This document shows positions 1-4,759 of a stretch of DNA of 5,026 nucleotides, in pieces. Each line of letters begins with the position of its first letter. Position 1 is the stretch's first letter. Position numbers and translations under genes: made by a program. The stretch is from Clostridia bacterium (GTDB lineage Bacteria; Bacillota; Clostridia; Oscillospirales; CAG-382), in contig JAGADB010000171.1 in the NCBI GenBank assembly GCA_017613815.1, positions 1-5,026 of the forward strand, in the 5' to 3' direction. The notes beneath the pieces are model-generated. The model saw only the letters and a program-made list of their open reading frames with translations. It did not search any database and had not been told where the DNA came from.

Positions 1-1338
1 CTTATATACGTCGCCCGCGCCCATGGTTATCGCCATGTCGCCGTTTTTCGCGTTTTCTTTGATAAATTCCGCTATTTCTTCAAAACTTGAGAAATATTCC
101 GCCGAGGGAAGATATTTTTTTATGTCTTTTGAAGAAATTCCGTTTACGTTCTTCTCGCGCGCCGCATATACGTCTGCCATTACGACGACGTCGGCAAGCG
201 ACAGCGATTTTGCAAAATCCTCCATCAAAGCTTCAAACCGCGTATAAGTGTGGGGCTGGAAAATGCAGAAAACTCTGCCTTTGCAGACTTTTTTCGCGGC
301 TTTGAGCGTCGCTCTTATTTCGTCGGGGTGATGCGCGTAGTCGTCGATGACCAAAGCGCCGCTTTGGAGTATTCCTTTTTTCTCAAATCTGCGCTTTACG
401 CCGCAGAATTCCGAAATGCCCTCCGACACGCATTTTCCGTCAACAGAGCACAGATACGAAGCCGCCGCCGCCGCGGTTGCGTTAATTACGTTATGCAGTC
501 CCGGCACCGACAGTTTTATACTGCAATAATCTTTTCCGAACGCCTTCACGTCAAATCCGTAATATCCGTTTTCTTCCTTGATATTACATGCGTAAAAGTC
601 GGCGTTTTCGCTTTGCGTCGAGAAGGTATACGTCTTTGTCTTTATATTTTTCGCCGCAAGCACGGTATTTTTGCAGTCGGCGTTGATAAGCGCGATATTT
701 TCGCTTTCTCCGCTGTCGGTATCCATATATTTTTCAAACGATTTTATCACGTTCTCAATATTTCCGAAAAAGTCGACGTGGTCGAGCTCGGTGTTGAGCA
801 CAAGCCTTATCGTCGGGCGCATCGAGTGGTACGAATTTTTGTATTCGCACGCCTCAAACACCGCGATATCGCCGTTTCCGGCGTAATAGGTGGAGTTTAT
901 GAGCGGTATTACCGCGCCGGCAAGCACGGTCGCGTCGTTTTTCGCCTTATTCATTACGTGGCAGAGCATGCCCGTCGTCGTGGATTTTCCGTGAGTGCCG
1001 GCAACGCCGACCGAATGTTTGTATCCGCGCGTTATCTCTCCCAGGAGCTCGGCTCTCGATATAATTTTTGCGCCTCTTGACTTTGCGAGCAGCATCTCGG
1101 CGTCGTTTTCGGATATCGCCGCGGTGTAAACGACGGTGTCAAAGCCTTCCTGGTTATCGGGAGAGTAGGTATAATTCACCTTTATACCGTTTTTTTCGAG
1201 GTCCTCTGTGATCTCGCTCCTTTTCATATCGTAGCCCGCAACGCGTACGCCTCTGTTTTTTAATATCATTGCGAGAGACGACATGCTTATTCCGCCGATA
1301 CCTATGAAATATACGTTTTCGTAACCGTAAGCGTTCAT
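1..1338 (-). CDS. murC: UDP-N-acetylmuramate--L-alanine ligase (MurC), C-terminus cut by window edge
   Basis: MurC adds L-alanine to UDP-N-acetylmuramic acid using ATP, the first amino-acid step of peptidoglycan precursor synthesis in the cytoplasm. Reading from the ATG at 1336-1338, 446 codons are visible in one open frame, ending in MGAGDVYK at the left edge; the family is usually about 450-460 residues, so only a few residues are missing. Visible landmarks: the N-terminal GIGGISM loop (residues 13-19, UDP-sugar domain); the ATP P-loop GTHGKSTT (114-121, K118); EACEY (162-166); LNTELDHVDFF (181-191, with D186 and H187); and in the C-terminal ligase domain DDYAHHP (332-338) and FQPHTYTRF (360-368). 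This pattern is specific to MurC among Mur ligases. The start is supported by AAAGGA about 8 nt upstream. The gene is divergent from spoVG. The P-loop has Ser where Thr is common (GKS for GKT), a conservative change. Confidence 0.97.
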   Translation of the reverse strand, partial: MNAYGYENVYFIGIGGISMSSLAMILKNRGVRVAGYDMKRSEITEDLEKNGIKVNYTYSPDNQEGFDTVVYTAAISENDAEMLLAKSRGAKIISRAELLGEITRGYKHSVGVAGTHGKSTTTGMLCHVMNKAKNDATVLAGAVIPLINSTYYAGNGDIAVFEACEYKNSYHSMRPTIRLVLNTELDHVDFFGNIENVIKSFEKYMDTDSGESENIALINADCKNTVLAAKNIKTKTYTFSTQSENADFYACNIKEENGYYGFDVKAFGKDYCSIKLSVPGLHNVINATAAAAASYLCSVDGKCVSEGISEFCGVKRRFEKKGILQSGALVIDDYAHHPDEIRATLKAAKKVCKGRVFCIFQPHTYTRFEALMEDFAKSLSLADVVVMADVYAAREKNVNGISSKDIKKYLPSAEYFSSFEEIAEFIKENAKNGDMAITMGAGDVYK

Positions 1339-1365
1339 AAAAGCATTCCTTTCGGGAAAAATCTC

Positions 1366-1422
1366 AAAAAGCTTTTTTGCGCCTGAATAATTGTTATTTT
1401 TAAGTGAATAATACTTCATGAA
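1366..1422. promoter_or_regulatory. murC-spoVG divergent control region (putative)
   Basis: The 112-bp gap between the two divergent starts is AT-rich and structured. It holds a perfect palindrome AAAAAGCTTTTT (1366-1377), two copies of TGAATAAT (1384-1391 and 1405-1412) spaced exactly 21 bp apart, about two helical turns, and an 8-bp palindrome TTCATGAA (1415-1422). The stretch AGTGAATAA at 1403-1411 fits the -10 pattern RNNGAATWW of sigma-H promoters; B. subtilis spoVG is a known sigma-H gene. However, the matching -35 region (about 1382-1390) fits poorly, and I see no good sigma-A promoter for either gene. Assigning a sigma factor is therefore inference. Confidence 0.3.
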
Positions 1423-1450
1423 AAACAAATTTTAATTCAAGGAGCAAAAT

Positions 1451-1735
1451 ATGGAAATTACCGACGTTAAAATCAGAAAAACCTTTGAAAATCAGCCGCT
1501 TCGGGCAATTCTCTCCGTCGTTTTCGACAACTGCCTCGCGGTGCACGACGTGAAAATCATTTACGCGCGGGACAAATATTTCGTCGTTATGCCGAGCAAA
1601 AAGTCGCCCGACGGCAGTTTTAAGGACATCATACACCCGATAAACTCGTCCTTTCGCGAAGAGCTTGAAAAAGCCCTCGTGAACGAATATCTGTCAAACG
1701 AAGAAGCGCCTTATAAAGAAAGTTTTGCAAAGTAA
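1451..1735 (+). CDS. spoVG: SpoVG family regulatory protein
   Basis: A 94-residue protein, the usual length for SpoVG. Members are small nucleic-acid-binding regulators affecting cell division, septation, virulence or sporulation depending on the species. The N-terminus MEITDVKIRK, the central VVFDNCLAVHDVKII, the hallmark MPSKKSPDGSFKDIIHP (residues 47-63) and the following INSSFREELEKAL match the family closely. The C-terminal tail after residue 80 is acidic and variable, as in homologues. The start is well supported: AAGGAG lies 6 nt before the ATG. The gene is divergent from murC and convergent with the SRP RNA, whose 3' end lies about 11 nt past its stop codon. In many Clostridia spoVG lies near purR and glmU, with murC close by on the same strand; here purR is not between them and murC is inverted. 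Confidence 0.96.
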   Translation: MEITDVKIRKTFENQPLRAILSVVFDNCLAVHDVKIIYARDKYFVVMPSKKSPDGSFKDIIHPINSSFREELEKALVNEYLSNEEAPYKESFAK

Positions 1736-1745
1736 CAATGCAAAA
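1723..1745. terminator. Weak inverted repeat between spoVG and SRP RNA
   Basis: TTTTGCA (1723-1729) and TGCAAAA (1739-1745) form a perfect 7-bp inverted repeat with a 9-nt loop, and the spoVG stop codon lies inside the loop. It is the only symmetric element in the convergent junction. The stem is AT-rich and neither side has a clean T-run (the minus strand reads CTTTCTTTATAA after it), so it is at best a weak terminator for the SRP RNA; it is poorer for spoVG. Confidence 0.3.
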
Positions 1746-1746
1746 T

Positions 1747-2048
1747 ATGCGGCACAAAGCAAGATCACACACCGATAGATCGAATATGCTGACATACACG
1801 TCCTTTGCCGAAAATGCTCAGCCCAGGTGTACTCACGGCACATTACCCGTATCACTTAATGCTGCTCGGTTCCCCGCCTGACATGGTTCATGAGGGATAA
1901 TTGCGCAAGGCCAAGGCCTCAACACATCACCGGCATGACTGCTGTACGTAAGCAACCCTCAAAACCGGAATCCATCCCTGCTACAGCGGATTTCAGGTAC
2001 AAGACACCGCTACCGCCCCGACTGGTGTGACCTTGCTTCATACCGCAT
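1747..2048 (-). ncRNA. ffs: Signal recognition particle RNA, large Firmicutes type with Alu domain
   Basis: This is the RNA scaffold of the signal recognition particle, which binds Ffh and targets membrane and secreted proteins co-translationally. On the minus strand the S-domain tip is clear at 1882-1861: GTCAGG, then a CGG/CCG stem closed by a GGAA tetraloop, then AGCAGC, which is the Ffh-binding loop. Flanking ATG and CAT extend the helix. Upstream lies the Alu-domain sequence GGCGGTAGCGGTG followed by ATCCGCTGTAGCAGGG, typical of long clostridial and bacillar SRP RNAs. The ends pair: GCGGTATGAAGCAAGGTCAC near 2047-2028 is complementary, with G-U pairs and a bulge, to a stretch ending in GTGCCGCAT at 1747. 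The ends are set from this pairing and could be off by 10-20 nt each; B. subtilis scRNA is trimmed by RNase III, and the long end stem here would suit that. Confidence 0.95.
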
Positions 2049-2073
2049 TGTCGGAAGAAGCATCGTTAATTTT

Positions 2074-2124
2074 ATTATACTTTTTCAACGTATGAATTAT
2101 ACCACACTTTTGTCAAAAAATCAA
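2074..2124 (-). promoter_or_regulatory. Promoter region of SRP RNA, two TATAAT boxes
   Basis: On the minus strand TTGATT (2124-2119) and TATAAT (2101-2096) are separated by exactly 17 nt, a good sigma-A-type promoter predicting a start near 2089. A second perfect TATAAT lies at 2079-2074, predicting a start near 2067, but has no matching -35 at 16-18 nt. A consensus TTGACA (2116-2111) is also present but sits only 9 nt from the first -10, so it probably does not work with it. Either start gives a short 5' leader that would need trimming to reach the paired 5' end of the RNA. Confidence 0.65.
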
Positions 2125-2139
2125 TAGCAAATACTATAT

Positions 2140-2221
2140 AAAAAGGTGAGCGACCGCCGACCAAGCTAACCACTCACCACACCGCAAACGGTATACCGGT
2201 GGGAGCCTTACTCCCCCGGAC
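2140..2221 (-). ncRNA. Predicted small RNA, about 82 nt, three adjacent hairpins, family not recognised
   Basis: A complete small transcription unit lies between the response-regulator terminator and the SRP RNA promoter. It has a near-consensus promoter, a predicted start near 2221-2223, and an intrinsic terminator ending in TTTTT (2144-2140). Three hairpins sit almost end to end. The first (2219-2196) is CCGG-GGGAG, loop TAAGG, CTCCC-A-CCGG, with a single bulged A. The second (2194-2179) is ATACCG, loop TTTG, CGGTGT. The third (2178-2145) has a GGTGAG/CTCACC stem and is the terminator. No reading frame with a start and ribosome site is evident in it. I do not recognise it as 6S, tmRNA, 5S, tRNA or a riboswitch known to me, and it is too far from any downstream coding gene to be a leader. 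Function unknown; a trans-acting regulatory RNA is the simplest guess. Confidence 0.7.
2145..2178 (-). terminator. Intrinsic terminator of the small RNA
   Basis: On the minus strand GGTGAG (2178-2173) pairs with CTCACC (2150-2145) and is followed directly by TTTTT (2144-2140). The 22-nt interior may extend the stem with G-U pairs. It separates the small RNA from the SRP RNA promoter. Confidence 0.7.
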
Positions 2222-2227
2222 GTACTG

Positions 2228-2256
2228 ATTATAGCACAGTAAACCGGGAAAGTCAA
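2228..2256 (-). promoter_or_regulatory. Near-consensus promoter of the small RNA
   Basis: On the minus strand TTGACT (2256-2251) is followed after exactly 17 nt by a perfect TATAAT (2233-2228). This is the best sigma-A-type promoter in the window. It lies just downstream of the response-regulator terminator and points toward the small RNA. Confidence 0.85.
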
Positions 2257-2271
2257 CGATTATTTATATGC

Positions 2272-2301
2272 AAAAAACGCCGTGTCTTACACGGCGTTTT
2301 T
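2272..2301. terminator. Strong terminator after the response regulator
   Basis: CGCCGTG (2278-2284) and CACGGCG (2290-2296) form a perfect stem around a 5-nt loop, extended by an A-tract on the left and a T-tract on the right to about 12 bp. On the minus strand the stem is followed by TTTTTT. It begins 2 nt past the response-regulator stop codon. The symmetric flanks would also let it stop plus-strand transcription. Confidence 0.92.
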
Positions 2302-2303
2302 AA

Positions 2304-2993
2304 TTATTGCTGCAGAAGTTCAAACTTATAGCCGACTCCCCAGACCGTCTTTATCGTCCACTTGTCGGATACTCCGTCGAGTTTTTCGCGAAGTCTCTTT
2401 ACGTGTACGTCAACCGTTCTCGAGTCGCCGAGATAATCAAATCCCCAAACCTTGTCGAGAAGCTGATCGCGCGTGAATACTCTGTTGTAGTTGGACGTTA
2501 AGAAGTAGAGCAGTTCGAGTTCCTTCGGGGGAATGTCGACGGGTTTTCCCGCAAGCTTGAGCTCGTACTTCTGGCGGCTGATTTCGAGGTTGTCGAATTT
2601 GATAACCTCGCTGTCGTCGGTGTCGTGTCCGGAATATCTGCGGAACACGGCCTTTACTCTTGCGAGAACTTCCTTCATGTCAAACGGCTTTGTGATAAAG
2701 TCGTCTGCGCCGAGCTCGAGTCCCAGAACCTTATCGAACACCTCGCTCTTCGCCGTTACCATTATAATCGGCTTCGAGGAGATTTCTCTTATTTCTCTGC
2801 ATATCTGCCAGCCGTCTTTTCTCGGCATCATTATATCGAGGAGAACTAAGTCCGGTTCATAAATCTTAAATGCCGACAGCGCCTTGATACCGTCATATGC
2901 AGTAACCGTCTCGTAGCCTTCATTTTCAAGATATATTTTCAGCAGGTCACAGATATTAGTATCGTCGTCTGCAATAAGAATTTTATATCCCAT
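2304..2993 (-). CDS. OmpR/PhoB-family response regulator, no partner kinase in view
   Basis: A 229-residue two-component DNA-binding regulator of normal length. The receiver domain (residues about 3-120) has the acidic pocket D9-D10, the phosphoacceptor D53 in LLDIMMPRKDG, the switch residue T80 and the lysine K102 in TKPF, so it should be phosphorylated normally. The C-terminal winged-helix domain (about 130-226) has PPKELELLYFL, then VFTRDQLLDKVWGFDYLGDSRTVDVHVKRLREKL (recognition helix), and ends TVWGVGYKFE. A GGAGGG site lies 7 nt before the ATG. The gene is followed by a terminator and two RNA genes and preceded by an unrelated gene, so no histidine kinase is co-transcribed; the signal and targets cannot be told from the sequence. 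The output-domain sequence resembles WalR/PhoP-like regulators generally, not enough to name it. Confidence 0.96.
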   Translation of the reverse strand: MGYKILIADDDTNICDLLKIYLENEGYETVTAYDGIKALSAFKIYEPDLVLLDIMMPRKDGWQICREIREISSKPIIMVTAKSEVFDKVLGLELGADDFITKPFDMKEVLARVKAVFRRYSGHDTDDSEVIKFDNLEISRQKYELKLAGKPVDIPPKELELLYFLTSNYNRVFTRDQLLDKVWGFDYLGDSRTVDVHVKRLREKLDGVSDKWTIKTVWGVGYKFELLQQ

Positions 2994-3044
2994 TTATTAA
3001 CCCTCCATTTTAGAAATTTTCCCAAAATATTCATCTTTGTGTCA

Positions 3045-3090
3045 ATTATATAACATTATTGGCAACATTTGTTTAATAAATGGTAAACAA
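3045..3090 (-). promoter_or_regulatory. Putative promoter and operator of the response regulator
   Basis: The 138-bp AT-rich gap upstream of the regulator holds a TATAAT box (minus 3050-3045) but no good -35 at the standard distance. Covering the expected -35 position is a perfect inverted repeat TTGTTTA (3069-3075) / TAAACAA (3084-3090) with an 8-bp centre. A weak -35 overlapped by a symmetric site is what one expects of a regulated, possibly self-regulated promoter, but this is inference; OmpR-family sites are more often direct repeats. Confidence 0.4.
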
Positions 3091-3134
3091 TTCAAGAACT
3101 AACTATTAATCATGCAGTTTTGTTTGAAAAATTG

Positions 3135-3959
3135 TCATAATTTATTGAAATTTATTGAATATTTCACCTCGTCTTTATAGGAGGAAAAATCGGCGGCGCT
3201 TTTGCCCGAAATGTTGTAGACGGCGAAGTTGATTGCCGGCAGAACCGCCTTTACAAGCGGGATTGCGGTATATACGTCGTTTGTAATATTGAGTATAAGG
3301 GCGCTTCTGAATATGCCCGACGAAGCTCTCGAGGGCAGGGCGCAGACGTATTCGTCGGAAAACGCGCTCTTTTTCTCCGAAAGAGCGTAAAATTTCATCT
3401 TTTTAGACGAGGATGCGGAAAAAATCCGCGCCGAAGCCGTTTTTTTAGGCGGTTTCTCCGTTTTTTCCCGTTTTCCGCCGTCATTTGCGCCGAAAATGTT
3501 TTTAAAAGTAAAAAACGCGTTTTCACCGACCGCAGAAGGCGTTTTTTCATCGGGAAAGAGCCGCAGAACGCCGTCTCCGTCTCTTTCTTTTCCGTCTTTT
3601 ACGGCCCTGTCCGTCCGTATTTTGACCTTTCTGCTTCCGTTTAAGATATTGGAAAAGTATCCGACCTTCTTTTCGCAGAGCTTTTCCGTGATTTCGGGAA
3701 TAACGTCGCACGCCGAAAAGCCCTCGCAGCCGACGGTAAGCACAAGGTCGCAGCAGGCGCACAGTCTTTCGAGCACCTTTTCGGTCCTGTTTTCCTTTTC
3801 CTTATCGTACGCGGAATAGATTTTCGTGTAGTATCCGGCGTTTTCATAGCCCTCCGAATTTAAGACTTCCATGATTTTGTACGCGCAGTGTATTGAAGCC
3901 GAAAGCTCAAGGGGCGTTTTCCCGGCGCACAAAAAACCCGTTTTCGGTATATCCGTCAT
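3135..3959 (-). CDS. Diverged MogA/MoaB-like (molybdopterin-binding fold) protein with internal insert
   Basis: A 274-residue protein from the ATG at 3957-3959. Two stretches resemble the halves of the MogA/MoaB domain, which adenylates or binds molybdopterin. Residues about 30-105 contain VLNSEGYE, then DLVLTVGCEGFSACDVIPE (71-89), matching the family's DLVLTTGGTGxxxRDVTPE. Residues about 205-250 contain ALPSRASSGIFRSALILNI and AVLPAINFAVY, matching the C-terminal SR..AG..G..LI.NLPG and LP...HA. The phosphate-binding GGTG is GCEG and the Arg before the conserved Asp is Cys; D85 remains. About 80 extra K/E/S-rich residues (roughly 110-200) separate the halves. Ordinary MogA/MoaB proteins are about 160-195 residues. 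An ATG 15 codons upstream (4002-4004) is rejected because it overlaps the -10 box, while GGAGGG lies 9 nt before the chosen start. No molybdenum-cofactor genes are nearby; function is unknown. Confidence 0.8.
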   Translation of the reverse strand: MTDIPKTGFLCAGKTPLELSASIHCAYKIMEVLNSEGYENAGYYTKIYSAYDKEKENRTEKVLERLCACCDLVLTVGCEGFSACDVIPEITEKLCEKKVGYFSNILNGSRKVKIRTDRAVKDGKERDGDGVLRLFPDEKTPSAVGENAFFTFKNIFGANDGGKREKTEKPPKKTASARIFSASSSKKMKFYALSEKKSAFSDEYVCALPSRASSGIFRSALILNITNDVYTAIPLVKAVLPAINFAVYNISGKSAADFSSYKDEVKYSINFNKL

Positions 3960-4002
3960 TTTGCCTTTCCCTCCGAAACAATATGTTGTGTCCTTCAAAA
4001 CC

Positions 4003-4031
4003 ATTATATACTACATAATGTACGTCCGCAA
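4003..4031 (-). promoter_or_regulatory. Promoter of the MogA/MoaB-like gene
   Basis: On the minus strand TTGCGG (4031-4026) and a perfect TATAAT (4008-4003) are separated by exactly 17 nt. The predicted start is near 3996, giving a 5' leader of about 37 nt that includes the GGAGGG site (3974-3969). The -10 overlaps the ATG at 4002-4004, which settles the choice of the downstream start codon. Confidence 0.7.
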
Positions 4032-4082
4032 GGAAAAGCGTACGACGGCAAACGGGAAGAGAAGTCTTTTTTTCTCATCTGT

Positions 4083-4130
4083 CGACCGGTTTTTTGCGTT
4101 TTCGGGGATGAAAACGGAAAAATCGGTTGA
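4083..4130. repeat. Imperfect inverted repeat (hairpin) of unknown role
   Basis: In the gap between the rpiB terminator and the MogA-like promoter, CGTTTTC (4097-4103) and GAAAACG (4110-4116) pair around a GGGGAT loop. After a G-G mismatch and one unpaired T, the stem continues through TTTTT/AAAAA and ACCGG/TCGGT. As plus-strand RNA it gives about 17 pairs including a G-U; the minus strand loses that pair. No T-run follows, so it is not an obvious terminator. Confidence 0.4.
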
Positions 4131-4161
4131 AGTTTGTCTTAAAAAAAGCACATATTTTACG

Positions 4162-4191
4162 AAAAAAAGGACGGAAAACCGTCCTTTTTTT
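4162..4191. terminator. Strong terminator after rpiB
   Basis: GGACGG (4169-4174), loop AAAA, CCGTCC (4179-4184), with seven A on the left and seven T on the right, form a fully symmetric 13-bp structure. On the minus strand it lies 20 nt past the rpiB stop and ends in TTTTTTT. It would also work on the plus strand. Confidence 0.93.
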
Positions 4192-4211
4192 GATATTTTT
4201 TAAGTTAAAAA

Positions 4212-4670
4212 TCAGTCGTCCGCCTTATCGAAAGCGTTTATCATTTCGACGCGCCTCAGGTGGCGGCCGCCCTCAAATTCGGCGGTCAAGAACGCCTTTA
4301 CGACGCTTTTTGCCGTCTCGATTCCGATAACCCTTGCGCCGAAGCAGGCGACGTTTGCGTTATTATGCTTTCTCGAAAGCGCGGCGCTGTAAGTGTCGGA
4401 AAGGACCGTCGCCCTTATTCCCCTTATCTTGTTCGCCGCGATTTCCATACCTATTCCCGTACCGCAAAACAGCAGTCCCAGCGAGTTTTCGTCATCTCTC
4501 ACCTTTTCGGCAACCTTTTTTGCATAAATCGGGTAATCAGTGCTCTCTTCGGTAAAAGTGCCCTCGTCGAACACTTCGTATCCCATTTCTTTTACGTACT
4601 GCGCTATCTCGTTCTTCATACCGAGCGCCGCGTGGTCGCACGCGATATATATTCTTTTGATTTCAGGCAT
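4212..4670 (-). CDS. rpiB: Ribose-5-phosphate isomerase B
   Basis: RpiB interconverts ribose 5-phosphate and ribulose 5-phosphate in the non-oxidative pentose phosphate pathway; some relatives (LacA/LacB) act on galactose 6-phosphate. The protein is 152 residues, close to the usual 145-150. Seen in it: IACDHAALG with D12 and H13; the YPIYA segment (47-51); the active-site FCGTGIG with C69; the NKIRGIRA segment (80-87); the HNNAN segment with H102; and GGRHLRRV (134-141) with R136 and R140 for phosphate binding. The single Cys-type catalytic motif and these residues fit true RpiB better than the Lac subunits. A GTG three codons upstream (4677-4679) is possible, but the AAGGG site would then touch the start; it sits 8 nt before the chosen ATG. 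The gene lies between acpP and the MogA-like gene with terminators on both sides. Confidence 0.95.
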   Translation of the reverse strand: MPEIKRIYIACDHAALGMKNEIAQYVKEMGYEVFDEGTFTEESTDYPIYAKKVAEKVRDDENSLGLLFCGTGIGMEIAANKIRGIRATVLSDTYSAALSRKHNNANVACFGARVIGIETAKSVVKAFLTAEFEGGRHLRRVEMINAFDKADD

Positions 4671-4697
4671 TTTCCGCACCCTTTCTTAAAATAATGA

Positions 4698-4726
4698 ATA
4701 ATGAAAAGGGAATATCCGCTTTTCAA
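4698..4726 (-). promoter_or_regulatory. Possible rpiB promoter overlapping the acpP terminator
   Basis: On the minus strand TTGAAA (4726-4721) and CATTAT (4703-4698) are 17 nt apart. The -10 matches only 4 of 6, and the -35 falls in the loop side of the acpP terminator. If not used, rpiB would depend on read-through from acpP. Confidence 0.3.
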
Positions 4727-4739
4727 AGCGCATACTCCC
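4704..4739 (-). terminator. Intrinsic terminator after acpP
   Basis: On the minus strand GGGAGTATGCGCTT (from 4739) pairs with AAGCGGATATTCCC (to 4708) around TGAA, with one G-G mismatch and one G-U pair. It is followed by TTTTCATTATT. It begins about 20 nt past the acpP stop codon and separates acpP from rpiB. Confidence 0.75.
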
Positions 4740-4759
4740 GTTCACGACCTGTTTTTTTA

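Noticed and set aside
250..1080. A 276-codon open frame on the plus strand
   Set aside because: It is fully antisense to murC, whose protein is unmistakable across the same stretch. The translation is Arg/Val/Phe-rich with no recognisable domain and no ribosome site.
1400..1636. A 78-codon minus-strand frame
   Set aside because: Antisense to spoVG and without family features.
2140..2260. Riboswitch or leader for a downstream gene
   Set aside because: The RNA ends in its own terminator and the next gene downstream is the SRP RNA with its own promoter; no coding gene on that strand follows for over 800 bp.
2533..2862. A 109-codon plus-strand frame
   Set aside because: It lies entirely opposite the response-regulator gene, is Ser/Leu-rich, and arises from that gene's codon bias.
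3138..3158. Tandem-like AATTTATTGA repeats
   Set aside because: Two copies only, in the AT-rich last codons of the MogA-like gene (SINFNKL); read as coding sequence.
3496..4203. Plus-strand frames at 3496-3819 and 3871-4203
   Set aside because: They are antisense to the MogA-like gene or run through its promoter and the rpiB terminator; they lack ribosome sites and domains.
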